Of a stretch of 64,000 nucleotides of DNA, positions 21,065-32,294 are shown one piece after another. The stretch covers positions 1 to 64,000 of the forward strand of contig BDIU01000452.1 of assembly GCA_002118135.1 (NCBI GenBank), given 5' to 3'. The position numbers were made by a program, and so were the translations under genes. The stretch is from Trebouxia sp. TZW2008 (lineage: Eukaryota > Chlorophyta > Trebouxiophyceae > Trebouxiales > Trebouxiaceae). The notes beneath the pieces are model-generated. The model had not been told where the DNA came from, did not search any database, and worked only from the letters and a program-made list of their open reading frames with translations. Each line of letters starts with the position of its first letter. Position 1 is the stretch's first letter.

Positions 21065-22859
21065 TCAGACTTTCCTTCCTAGCAGACCCCTGTCAGCAAC
21101 AGGCTTGACTGGGCCATCCTGGTTGATGTTGCCACATCCCTGCAAATCAACACCCTTATCATCAAACGGTCAGGTCAAGTTTGCATGATGTCAGTGCATT
21201 GTTAATTTATAGTTGAATGCTGTGCAAGACAGTCACATCTGGTGTACTGTACAGGCAGCAGTGATGGATTGTTGCAGCTGGCATCAGTGCACTGAGAGCA
21301 CAAATTCTCACCTTGCGTGCATAGTACTCCTTCTGCAGCCTGTCTGTTGCCACGGCTGTCAGGCCAACAATTGCAGCAACCTTGGCAATCTGGAAAGTCC
21401 CGTGCAACACCTGCATCAAGCAAGAGGAGGCCGTGTCAGACTCCAATGCAAAAAGGCTCGAGTGCAGCACCATGCAGCTGGTCTACTTGATCTTGGTTTG
21501 TATTGGAAGTCCTGGTAGCAAGCGCACCGATTGTGCATCCATCAGCAATGCAGTGCCGAGTTGCAGCTATCACCACATTACTTATCGTGAAAAGCACCAC
21601 CGTTGAGTCAGCCAGGCAGTTGGTCCAGTGGCCAAGATCCAAACAAAACACAATATCTACTGTCTGTCAAGACACTTGATGTAAGGACACTCTTGATGTA
21701 AGGATCCAGTGGATGTGAGGACAATGGCATTGATGACCAATCACTGCGTGCGGACTGCAGTTGCATGCCTGAGTAAGGACAGTTCAATGTAGGACAATTC
21801 AATATAAGGCCAACTGTCTTGGGAAGTTGCTACAAAGAGAAGTCGCCGTACCTTGCTGAAGAAGCCTGATCCTCCCCGGCGACCCCTGCGGCCTGTTGTC
21901 AGCTTGTTGCTAACCTTGGCAGGCAGAGCCTCCGCCAGAGCAGGCACAGAGTCAACATCCTCCAGGCGTCCATCCTTGTGTGCAACCCATGCCACTGGCT
22001 GGCCAGCCTTGGCAGCCTGTGCCAGATCCTTGGCCAAAGGAGTCTTGCTGGAGGCGTACTGAGCATCACGGTCTGTCAAGTTCTGCTCAACCTTGGCAGG
22101 CAGAGCAGACTTGAGCTCTGGCGCTGACTTGATGTCATTGGTGCGTCCGTCAGAGTGTGCAACCCAGGCCTGTGCCTCGTCCTGGACAGCCTTAGCGTCC
22201 TCACGAGTCAGTGATGGTGTTGTTGTGAAGGTGATAGGCCTGGCTGAGGTCGTGCTCTGGCTGGAACCACTGTTCAGGTAGGACTGGCGTGCAGGGAGGT
22301 CAGGCAGGGGAGCCTGCTTCTGCTCAGTACTGCGGGAAAAGTAAGAACGTTGAGCTGTCTGGCCTTTGGCAGCATCATTTGCCTTTGGTGTTTCTGCATC
22401 AGCCAGAGCAGAGGCAGCAAAGTCTGACCCTGTGTTCTGTGAAGCCAGCATGCTTCTGTACTCAGTCTCGCCAGCAGCCTGCAAGTGGTAGACAGTGAAT
22501 TTGAAAGTGTGCTTGGTAATGTCGGCCTTGTGCAAGCTACTGGAGGTCATGTTCCAGCACAAAGTTCTCACACTCACGCTGTTGTTAGTCTTAGCAGGAC
22601 CGGCAGAGGCGTTGATGCTCAAAGCAGCAGGATTGCCTGCCTTCAACGAAGCAGTGTCCTGCAAGCAAAACAAAGTCTGTTCGCAGAACGACTCCAGAAG
22701 CTTTCGTCTGAATTCAACAAGACACAGTCTTCCTGTTGTCGACAGTCGAGCACCGGGAGCGGTGCGCGTCTTTCAACAGACAGGTTGTGGTTCAGCAATC
22801 AGCAGGAGGCAAAGACTTCCCACCTTGGTTCCTGTCTTTGGAGCCGTGGCAGTAGACAT
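21065..22859 (-). CDS. unrecognised 305-residue protein with two WVAHxDGR repeats
   Basis: Five exons (22824-22859, 22578-22658, 21852-22478, 21312-21410, 21065-21139), every one a multiple of three with phase-0 introns, give 918 nt ending in TGA. I do not recognise the family. Residues ~40-135 are Ser/Ala/Gln-rich. Two related units follow about 59 residues apart, at ~143-173 and ~202-232, both of the form AWVAHxDGR, a short acidic stretch, then ALPAKV. A basic stretch TTGRRGRRGGSGFF (~234-246) precedes a moderately hydrophobic helix in exon 4 (IAKVAAIVGLTAVA). The tail is GPVKPVADRGLLGRKV. The clean phase structure supports a real gene. No obvious transit or signal peptide in the 12-residue first exon. 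A plastid or membrane role would be a guess. Confidence 0.75.
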
Positions 22860-23935
22860 ACTGATCTGCTACGATCTAGCTACGAAGAACGGCTACGCGA
22901 ATGGTCTAAGTCAAACAAGGAAGGCAGCTGCAAGCCAATTTTGATCTGAAAAGCTGTAAATTCGAAATTTACGGCAAAAGATACTCGGCCGTAGCGATGA
23001 GTCATCAAATGCAGCTACCACAGCTGTGTGCCAAGTTGTGTGACCAAAGACACCTGAGGCTCGGCGAGAATTTTGCGCCTGGCACATTCGCAAAGCGATT
23101 TGCAAGCTATACAGGTATGTTCAGACACCCCAGTGTCAACTGTGCGCATGGTGGAGACCAAAAACAATTGTTTGCGCTTGGGCAATTACAACCAGGGCCC
23201 ATGCTTGCAATGGGGCGCATCAAAAGGGTATGCTAGCTACGTGTCAGAGAGCCAATCAAGTTGCCCTGTAACATTCCCCCACCCCGTTACATCAAGACCT
23301 CGGGCTTGAATCAATTAACGGAAGCGGAGAACCCAAATCATCAAGCAATCAAAGTCAGGTATCATATCCTGGGCTGGGAACAGGACCAGTCGTGCGGATG
23401 CGCTGAATGGAACCGCCGACCCCTCAAACGTCCTAACATCCGAAACCACTGTAACGGGGCGCATGAAAAGGGTATGCTAGCTACGTGTCAGAGAGCCAAT
23501 TAAGTTGCCCTGTAACAATGCTGTTCAGAACAATTGGCCATGTTTGCAAATTGCTCACATTGAGACTAGAACTGTTCTGTTCTACTTGGTTGATGTCGCA
23601 GCGTCACACAATGATGTGATGGCCAAAACATGAGGATACTATTAGGATACTATTAGGCTGATAAAGTGCGGTCAAAAGCCCCTTCTTGCGACTGCCAGCT
23701 GGCTATACTGTCCTTGTATGTGGACAATCTGTTGTGCTAGGGTGCTTCGGCAAATCTTGACAACACTCAGGAATGTGTGGACACAGATCTGAGCCGCCCT
23801 GTGCTTATCCGCTACAGAGTCATGTTATGTGGACATCTCAGCATCTGACGCAAATGTGCTACCAAAACATGCTAGAATGACTTTTGTAGTCAAGCATTTG
23901 ACAAGAGAGCCCATTTGTGAAGACGCTGAAATTGC
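22860..23935. other. intergenic with a ~60-bp direct repeat
   Basis: The string AAAAGGGTATGCTAGCTACG continuing TGTCAGAGAGCCAAT occurs at ~23222 and ~23467, a near-perfect direct repeat of about 60 bp with a 245-bp period. No gene recognised. It must include the promoter of the 305-residue gene and the 3' end of DHQ-SDH. Confidence 0.6.
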
Positions 23936-26900
23936 TCAATGACCGAGACTCTTCAGCACAACTTGTCGCATTAGCTCAACAGGTGCTGGTGTGTTTGTGA
24001 ACAGCTCAAACTGTTCTGCTGCTTGCCCAATGAACATCTCAACACCACTGACAGTCTTGCAGCCTGCACGCCTTGCATCCTGCAATGCAAGAGTAAAGCT
24101 GGTTAGACACCAGGACAAGACCCTCTGCTGAGGAGAGTTTTCTGGTTTTCTTTTCCTTTCTTGGTGTTTTCATGGCTGCTTGGACATCAGGACAAGAGCT
24201 TCTGCAGAGGCTGCTCCAGGGTTTGGCTCTGCATGCCATGCTGGCAGAAAACAAAATCAGGTCAGACACTGTCAGAAGGTTCACGCAAAGGATTCAAGGC
24301 ATCAGGTGTTCATGTTCCTGCACATGAGGTCACTCATGCTATGCTGATTGGCTGAAAACCAATGGCAACTCATGAATCGCCAAGACCACGATTTGAACCA
24401 GCATGTCTTGAAGTGATCATTGATCTACCAGCTCTGCTGAAGGGCTGCTGCATTTGACCATAACAGCTGTCATGCAATAAGGCTGACAAACACAAGCAGC
24501 AATTATCTGTAAGGGCTGCGTGTTGATTGGAATGCAGATAGCGTCAACCACAAGCTTGAACTGTTGCAGCGCTCAACGCCTGCAAGCGCTACCAGGCAGC
24601 TGGTGTACAACACGGCTTAGCAGAGTAAGCAAGTCTCACCTGTAATAGTTGTGTGTCCATTGGCGTGTAGACAGCATCAAAGACCAGCTCAAAGTCTTTC
24701 AGTGCTGATGCAGCCACAGGCGAGACATCCTGCTGGGGGTGCATGCCTATGGAGGTGGTGTTGGCCAAGACATCACCCTTCACTTGCCCTGCAAGAAGCA
24801 GCGTCCGATTGTATGTATGTGTCTACATGTCAGTGTGTATGTCTGTGTCTGAACGTGTGTAGGTTTCTGTCTAAGAAAAGAAAAGGCGAGATGTCCTGCT
24901 GGGGGTGCATGCCTATGGAGGTGGTGTTGGCCAACATGTCAACCATCACGTACCCTGCAAGGCTCATAAAGTCTGAAAATATGTCTGTGTGAAGCACAAG
25001 TTAACACATGACCCTTCACTTGCCCTACCAATCTCATCAAGCCTGAATGTCTGCACCGCTGTGTCTGAATGTGTGTATGCCTGTGTCTGCATGTGTGTTT
25101 GTACGCCTGTGTGCATGTCTGCGTCTCGTCGTGTGTATGTCGGTGTCTGGATGTATGTATGCCTTGCGTTTCAGTGAGTTTCTGGCGTATGTCTGCATGA
25201 AGCATCCTGTTTGTTGTGAGGCGCCAGGGCGTGCATTCACAGCAAGGGTGTCATATGCTGATATGCATGCCTGCAAAGACACAGTAGATTGAGCTGAAGT
25301 GGCACATTAGAAGTGTGAGGGATGTTGGAGGTTGCATGAAGAATTGGTGATTCACGGATTGCTTCATTTGCATACAAGTGAGTCAAAGCAGGGGGGCTCA
25401 GGTCAACGAGCATATGGTAGTACGCTCAAGATGGCTGCTTTGGGAGTATCCTGGGGGCGCAGGGGGGGCAGGGTCGGGGTCATGCTGGACACAGCAAGCA
25501 TATCAGCACAAACGGGCATACAAGAGTATAACAACCGGAATCTGCTTGCTAGAGCTATCAGACCCACAGCTGGCTATTGCTACGCCGTAAAGCGTTCACA
25601 GTACGCATGCAGTAGGCAGTGCGTGCTGTGATCGCTTTAGGGTGTAGCAGGCGCCGACTGCATGCCTAGTCAGCTGCCTATACGGTCGTGCCGCGCATCA
25701 TGCTGTCAACACTCATAGATTCTTCTGTTTCATTCATTCATTCATTCACTGTAAACCTGGGCTAGGCAGGCTCTGCAGGCCCATCTAGGTACGTACAGAT
25801 GTTCTGTTTGCGCAAATTGACAGTTATAAATTCCAGCATAAATGCGGATTGTGTGGCGCACATGTCGAGTTGCCAGGCTGGCTTGTGGGCACGTCGCCAC
25901 ACGTGAAGTAGATGGAGCAGAGGGAGAGAAGGATTTGCACACAGAGTATTGGGCATACAGGCAATCAGATATGGCTCATGACACCAGACAGAAGCAACAG
26001 GCTTTGGAAAATCGTTGAAAACAAAAAAAAAAACGGAAAACAGAAAAAAGTGGCTTTGGACACAATTTGTTGGAGGCAGTTCATTGCATCTTCACACACC
26101 TAGAGTGACAGAACCTGACTAGTAAGAATGTGAATGGTGATGATAACAAGGGAATAGCAGAATTGCGCACCTGCATTGAGCTGATCTGGTGTGACTACTT
26201 CTGCCCCATGTGCCATTTGTGACGCCAGAGCTTCAGCTTTGTCTCTACTCCTGCACAGTCACAACAGTACAGTTTATGCATGGCATGCAGCCCCATATGC
26301 TTTCATGCCTTCAAATGGACAAGTATGAGTTTACTCACTGAAGTCCATTAGCACGCCTAGCCCTTAGCAGGTGGATGGACATCTGACCACTTTCAATCTT
26401 GAAGGGCATCTCCTTCACAACTTGACTTTGCTCAATGCTGGTGTGTTGGCATGGCGGTGAAGCATGTAAGGAAGCCAGGCCAGGGTGCAGTGGGTGTACA
26501 CTGTAGGGTGTACAGGGTGTAGGGTGTACATCCACGTGTGTAGGGTGTACACAGGGTGTACATAGGGTGTACAATGTCACAGGGTGTGCATTCCCATTGC
26601 AGCCTCTGAGTCGTTGTGCCTTGTCGCAACATGAAAATGCAGCAATCAACATATGGAGAATGATGGATTGAGAAAGGCTGATGGGGTAGACTTGGGACTA
26701 ACAGCAGAAAGAACTGAAATAAAAGCGAAGGCTACACTGTCAGGAGAAGGAGCACTGTAGGACTAAAAGCAGGTGACAGGAGCATTACCTGTTAGCAATG
26801 ATGACTTTGGCGCCCTTGTGGGCGGCCCCAAAGGCCAAAGCCCTGCCAGCTCCCCCTGCCCCTATCACCACCACCGTTCTGCCCTTCAATACCGACTCAT

Positions 26901-29900
26901 TCTGCCCATGGCCCTGCCCTCCACTGAAAACCCTGCCAGATGTTGTGGCCTCTTCAGCTCCCAAGGGACCACCCATGTGACCACCATTGCTGCTACTAGC
27001 ACCTGCTTGTTCACTCTGGGATGTTGAGGTTGTAGGTGACTGTATGTCGCTTTGCGCTGCCGTAATTGGCTGAGATTGTGTTTCAGAATATAAGCTTGCG
27101 CTGTGACCTTCATGTTGGCCATTTGTGTTTACAGGGTCACCAACAGTGCTCGGCTCTGATTGTGACTCGGGTGGCAAGTCTGAGCTGCGAGTGCCAATTT
27201 GAGTGCCTTCTTTCACAGGATCTCCAACAGCGCTCGGCTCTGCTTGTGAGTCAGGTGGGTGATTTGAGGTGGAAGTTGTGTTGAGTCCGTCTTCAATGGC
27301 TGTGATTGCTGCTGACCAGTCAGTGTTGTAGCCCTTCAGCGTGTTGTCTGGTTGGCGCACTAGGGTGTTGACGGCGCCAATTTGCTGCGCCACTGAGTCC
27401 ACTTCATGTGCACACTCCAAGGCTGCTAGCTGCAACAGGCACCGGAAGTGAGAGGAGACAAGCAGCAGCAGCCCAGTGAAAGGAGCAGCCAACAAGCATG
27501 ATTGACACATGAAGAACGCTTCCTGCATTCACTTCATGCACAGACTTGTATGCATGAAGCAGTGAGAAAGTTTGCTAGGCAGTGATTTCTGGTGCGACAG
27601 AAGCAGAGCTTGAGTACTGACATTCTGATTGTCAGCTGCATCTGCAGACGCACTGCTTCCTGCATGCTCTCTGCAATTCAGGTTTGATGACCTCTTCAAA
27701 TTTCAGTACATGACAGAAGATGCGCAATGTAAGGCATGCCGACATGACAACTTCACAGACCCTTCAAGAAACACATCACTGTACAAACTGCATCAGCTCA
27801 AGATGATAGATGATACCTTGTGAGGTATTGTGACGCTGAAGCCACCGTATGCACTGTCGCTGAAGGTGTCCAGGAATGACTGCAAATTGTCCACCAGAAG
27901 TGGCAGATACACACTGTCCAGTCCTGCTGCTGCCATGGCTGCGTTGTGTAGCTGTGGGCTGCGACTGTGAGCCACAGGATTGCCAATCACACCAAAGACC
28001 TACATGCAACCACCACTGAATCTTACTGCAGCCAGATGGCAAGATGTGCCTGTCGCCTCAAAGACCTGTATGCAACCACTGTTCAGAGTCGTGCAAAAGG
28101 CAAGCAGTTGCAGCTGCAAGTGTGAGTGACTTGATTCCATCAGAGGTGGTGGATGTGCTATCCAACCTTGCTGCTGCCATGGCTGCATTGTGTGGCTGCG
28201 GGCTGCAACTGTGAGCCCCAGGATTGCCAATCACACCGAACACCTACATGCAACCATCATTGAACATCACACTACACTTGGACAGCAAGACTTGCCTGAC
28301 ACGCCAAACACCAACCTTAGTGCAATGCGTTCATTAGAAGTGGTAGACAGACATTATTCAACCCTGCTGCTGCCATGGCTGCATTGTGTTGCTGTGGGCT
28401 GCGACTGTGAGCCACTGGGTCACCAATCACGCCAAACAACTACATGCAACCACCGTTGAACCTCACACTGCGGCAGAGTTACAAGGGTTGCCAACCACAC
28501 CATTGGCCCTTATGCAGCTACCTTTGATTGTCATACAAGCAAATTGCAGCTGAATGGCAAGTAACTTAAACTATAATTCTGAGTGAACTGGCCTGCATGA
28601 ATTGGCTGCTTGATGTCTAGTTGATCAGCCCTGGACATCGCGAATGAGGCCTCACAGAGCTGCTGCTCACTAAACTGGTTATGTCAGTCCAAATCAGGTG
28701 CCATCACCAAGCAGCAGGTCAGTCAGCCAGAAGCAGCACCCACCTGGCAGTTGGGTGTGAGCTGGGGCAGTCTGTATGTGTGTTTGAGCTGATGCAGGGT
28801 GGGTTGGCCAGGGGCGCTCTCTTTACCCCCGCCTTGGGCCCCAAAGGTCAGAAAGCCCCCATACTTGGCAGCTAGCAGCCTGGTAGGTTGACCTCGCTCT
28901 CCCATACACAAGGCAATGATGGGACCTGTACAGCGTATACTATTGTTTGCTGCAAATGTACAAGCTCTGATGCTTCACTGACTGCCGTGAATTTAAGTAC
29001 GCATTGTATAGCTGTACACTGTACAGGTCCACACTGTGTAGAAGGCATTACAGTACCCACGGTGTACACAAGGAACAGAAGTATATATTGCGTATGAGCA
29101 GAAATGAGCCGGAATGCATAAGAATCCGCAGTGGGGTCAACTTCAGTATGACAACATGTACTGCTCAGTCACAACAATTGCTGAAGCAGCTGATGCCTTT
29201 TCACAGAAATTGTGAGGGCCAGATGCAACAACTTGTCCCCATTGCAGATCTGCCTGAAGTTCTTTGATGATTTGCTCTTGGCTCGCTTTCTTTAGCACAA
29301 CAGTTCAGGCCATATTTTGCATTATCAGATTCTTCCCTGATCAATTGCCAATCTGGAATGTAAAGCCCGGCGCCTGCTCAACACAAGTCAGCGTTGCATC
29401 CACCAAGCAACGAATGTCTGTAGCAATGTGCACACCTTTTGCAGCCTTGTATAAGCTCAAGAGCTTGGCACAGTCCGTGATGCCAGTGGCGGTCGATGCA
29501 ATTTTGGCTATATCAGCTCCGGCATCCCACATCTGCTTTGCAGCTCCCCAGCAGACGGGGTTGAACATGTAGTGAATATTCATACAGATGTCAAAGTGCG
29601 CACAGACCTTTTGCAGCCTTGTATAGGCTCAGTAGCCTGGCGCAGTCCGTGATGTCAGTGGCAGTGGTTGCAATTTTTGCTATATCTGCTCCAGCATTCC
29701 ACATCTGCTGTACAGTGCTTTGTAGCTCCTCAGCAGAGGGCGTGCTCTCAAAGTTGTGTGATGAGAGGATGAGTTTGGTTGACTTGGGAAGTTGCTTGCC
29801 GCCTGCACACAAGCATGCACTTGTTGGCTGGCCAAAGCGTGCAATCTCTTTCTCGTGGCTGCTGTTGCATTGTGCAACCAACATCATAGGGTATGCTCTC

Positions 29901-31522
29901 TTTTGTGAAGAGAGGATGAGTTTGGTTGACTTTGGAAGCTGCTTGCCACCTATACAGGCATGCACAGCTGCTGTTGCGTGCTGCAACAAAGGTGATAGGG
30001 TGTGCTTTGAAAGTTGTGTGAGGACAGGACAAGTTTGCAGACTTGGGGGACCTGCTTACCACCTATATACAGGCATGTACGGCTGCTGTTTTGTGGTGCA
30101 TTTAATGTGACAGGGTGTGCTTTCAAAATTGTGTGAGGACGGGTCGAGTTTGGACACTTGGGGAAGCTGCTTGCCATCTGCCGACAGGCATGCTGCTGTC
30201 AGTGAGACTGCCGTCAGTAGATGCAGCTCTGGCTATCATTCGGTATTCATTCTAGACGCATGTTAGACAGGCTCAGCAGGCCCAGCTAGATACGCACTGG
30301 AGCAATGCACTGTCTCCAGCCAGTTCGGTCCTGTGCTATTTTGCACCATTTGAGCTGTGCATGAAGGGAGGATCATGCTGCCACAAAATGTCACAAGAGC
30401 AGATCAGTGTGAGACCATAGGCAGCCACTGAAATTTGGTGAGTTAAGAATGGGTCAGATCTTGCTAGCTGAAACTTGCATGCACAGCGTTAGGGGTAAGA
30501 TTTTGTTGAGTGACTGTTGAGCAGTGACAACAGCTTGGCGCAGCAGTCCAGGAGACGAGTTTGCTGCTGTCATGCAACAGGAACATTAGGCTTGTTTTAA
30601 ACCAGATGATTGAGTTTGACTCCAAACGCTTATGTGCTAATGATGTCACCTTCAAAGAAGGCATCAGCCGCTTTCAGCTCAACATCAATGTGTGAGGCGC
30701 CTAGTGATGTTGCCTGTCTCAGGACTGCCAGCCTTTCACGCTCAGGACCCTTGTAATGACCTCTGCAGACGCAGGAATGTGTTCAGCGCTGCTGGATGTT
30801 GGCAGGATTTCGGCAGGATTTCAAAATTACAAACAGTTTCCAGAATGTGCCTTATGGCAAGCTCAAAAGAACATCAAACCTTGTCAAGGTATGCCAGTCA
30901 TGCTGACAGCATGCATACATGCTTACAATGCAACTTTCACCAGCTTGCAGCTTATGCATGCATGATGCATCATATTGCATATTGATGTTAGAAGGGAGCA
31001 GCCACTGTCAAGGTTGACTGACAAATATGCAAATATGCCTGCACAGGTAAGGCGCTTCTTTGAAAGGCTATGGGCTCACCCTTCCCATGCAGGGCGCAAG
31101 GTGACGATCTTGGGAGTTTGTGCTGCAGACAATAACTGCTTCAAATGCTCTTCAGCATTGAAGTCTGTCAGCATGTCTAGTCGAAGCTCGATCAGGTCAG
31201 CTCCTGCATCTGCGATCTCCTGGATGTCTTGCAGAGCCTGTTGAAAGGTGCTGGCAGTCACGCTTGAGCATAGCAAGGTTTTGCTGGTGGACAGCTGCTG
31301 CGTCTCTGCTACAGCCTCCTGAACGACTGCCTGCACTGTCTGCATCCGCCGTCTGATGTATTTGAATGGCATCAGTCGAATACCGCTTAGTGCCACATGT
31401 GAGTTGCGACGAAAATGACCAGCGGGGCAGGGCGGCTGTGATGCGAGCTGATGAGTGTGTCTGCGGCAGACCTGGGCATGCACGTGCGGTATGCGTGCGT
31501 GCTGCAACAGCTGTTGCTGCAT
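23936..31522 (-). CDS. DHQ-SDH: bifunctional 3-dehydroquinate dehydratase / shikimate dehydrogenase
   Basis: Nine exons (31080-31522, 30650-30762, 29608-29802, 28744-28925, 27817-27999, 26789-27429, 26171-26250, 24640-24788, 23936-24079) total 2130 nt in frame, 709 residues. The protein catalyses two consecutive shikimate-pathway steps, in plants in the plastid. The N-terminal ~70 residues are basic and His/Arg-rich, compatible with a transit peptide; ATG 31522 follows an in-frame TAA. The type I dehydratase has GADLIELRLDML, catalytic His in LILSSHNF (~201) and Schiff-base Lys in ADIAKIATTA (~228). The dehydrogenase has GNPVAHSRSPQLHNA, SVTIPHK, GAVNTL, GYNTDW, GAGGAGRA and NTTSIGM. Between GYNTDW and GAGGAG a ~130-residue Ser/Gln/Pro-rich insertion is encoded in exon 6. 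Several introns contain copies of exon borders. Confidence 0.93.
24889..25060 (-). repeat. decayed copies of DHQ-SDH exon 8 5' part
   Basis: GATGTCCTGCTGGGGGTGCA and TGGAGGTGGTGTTGGCCAA repeat exon 8 (24725-24790) about 165 bp upstream in transcription. A third trace, CCCTTCACTTGCCCT, is at ~25012. The functional acceptor (24788) is the last copy. Flanking TG-rich tracts (24808-24870, 25040-25190) are low complexity. Confidence 0.8.
25730..25805 (+). repeat. SINE-like dispersed repeat, copy 2 (short)
   Basis: A CATT run, then CTGGGCTAGGCAGGCTCTGC and CATCTAGGTACGTACAG. The B-box-like end is missing. Confidence 0.6.
26493..26600. repeat. AGGGTGTACA minisatellite
   Basis: Irregular tandem of AGGGTGTACA/AGGGTGT units, about ten copies, in an intron of DHQ-SDH. 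Confidence 0.8.
28000..28450 (-). repeat. two decayed copies of DHQ-SDH exon 5 5' part
   Basis: Upstream (in transcription) of exon 5, copies starting near 28436 and 28245 still read FGVIGDPVAHSRSPQQHNAA-like and FGVIGNPGAHSCSPQPHNAA-like peptides before decaying. Each is preceded by GGTTGCATGTAG as acceptor. Period is about 190-245 bp. The functional copy at 27999 is the last. Confidence 0.85.
29436..29570 (-). repeat. well-preserved partial duplicate of DHQ-SDH exon 3 3' half
   Basis: It encodes QMWDAGADIAKIASTATGI and on to SLYKAAK with the donor AAAAG/gtgtgc, matching the functional exon end (29608) with few changes, and also has an AAAGCAG acceptor. Joining it after the functional exon would shift frame, so it is probably skipped. 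It keeps the catalytic Lys codon. Confidence 0.85.
29930..30190 (-). repeat. tandem ~118-bp copies of DHQ-SDH exon 3 5' border
   Basis: Three copies of acceptor plus exon start (encoding GGKQLPKSTKLILSSHNF-like peptides) lie near 29945, 30062 and 30180. The functional start at 29802 is the last. One copy still reads GGKQVPQVCKLVLSSHNF. Confidence 0.85.
30236..30372 (+). repeat. SINE-like dispersed repeat, copy 3
   Basis: Contains AGACAGGCTCAGCAGGCCC, AGCTAGATACGCACTGGAG and CCAGTTCGGTCCTGTGC, the last resembling a Pol III B box. Confidence 0.6.
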
Positions 31523-32294
31523 TTCACAAGCTGGCTGATGACGCGTTTACATGCAAGGCAGTTCAGCGCATCATGCGACACCGTTCGTCGTCGGAAGGTG
31601 ATTGCAAGTCTTGCAAGCAATCTCCAAGTGCGCATTCCCGTTTGACCGACTCATGAGTTCGAGCGTTACGTCGGCTCTTGCGAGTTGCTCTGTGCCTCAA
31701 GTTGCTGCCTGATCTGCGCCTGCTGGCTTTGAAAGAGGGTTTTGTGTTTCCGATCGAGTACGAGCAGACGCCACAAAAGTCCGGTCTTGGTCACCGTCAT
31801 TGAGCTTGCTCTTTATCTACGCCACACACCGCAGACGCTGGCTTGCATCACCTCTGTGCTCGAGCCTGTTTATCGGATTAGCGTCATGGCCCGCCCTGTT
31901 GGCTGCGCAGACTGTTGTTGTTGCTGTTGAAGTTGAGCGTCTCAAGCTCACTGTCAACGTCGTAGCGAGTTCAGTGTCCGTCGCCCAAAGCTGCGATGCA
32001 GGCTAGTTGGTTGGGGTCCTCTTTGACACATACTGCTGCGCACGCAGACGCTCATTTGTGCCGGGTTAGGTCCGTAGATATGTTTTCAGCTAACTTGGAC
32101 CCATCACATTCAGTCTGTGACCGTAAGTGTGCCTGCATAGGCCGCACGCGTCTCGGTCAAAACCTCTTGCTGGCCGGCAGTCCAGCGCGTTCAACAGACA
32201 GCCATCCCTACGCAGAGGCATCCCAGCATGTTCATGCAGATCTCAGCTACCCAGCCAGCCATTCAGCCGCAGAATCAGCCGATCTTCGTCATGT
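31523..32294. promoter_or_regulatory. divergent promoter region DHQ-SDH / PHT4-type transporter
   Basis: About 770 bp between divergent genes. On the plus strand the frame of transporter exon 1 is open from 32127 (after a TAA) and encodes a Ser/Arg-rich stretch like a transit peptide with no ATG, so an upstream exon may join in here. ATG 32080 ends at a good donor (gtaagt, 32123) but in a phase that does not fit the acceptor I can see. Confidence 0.4.
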
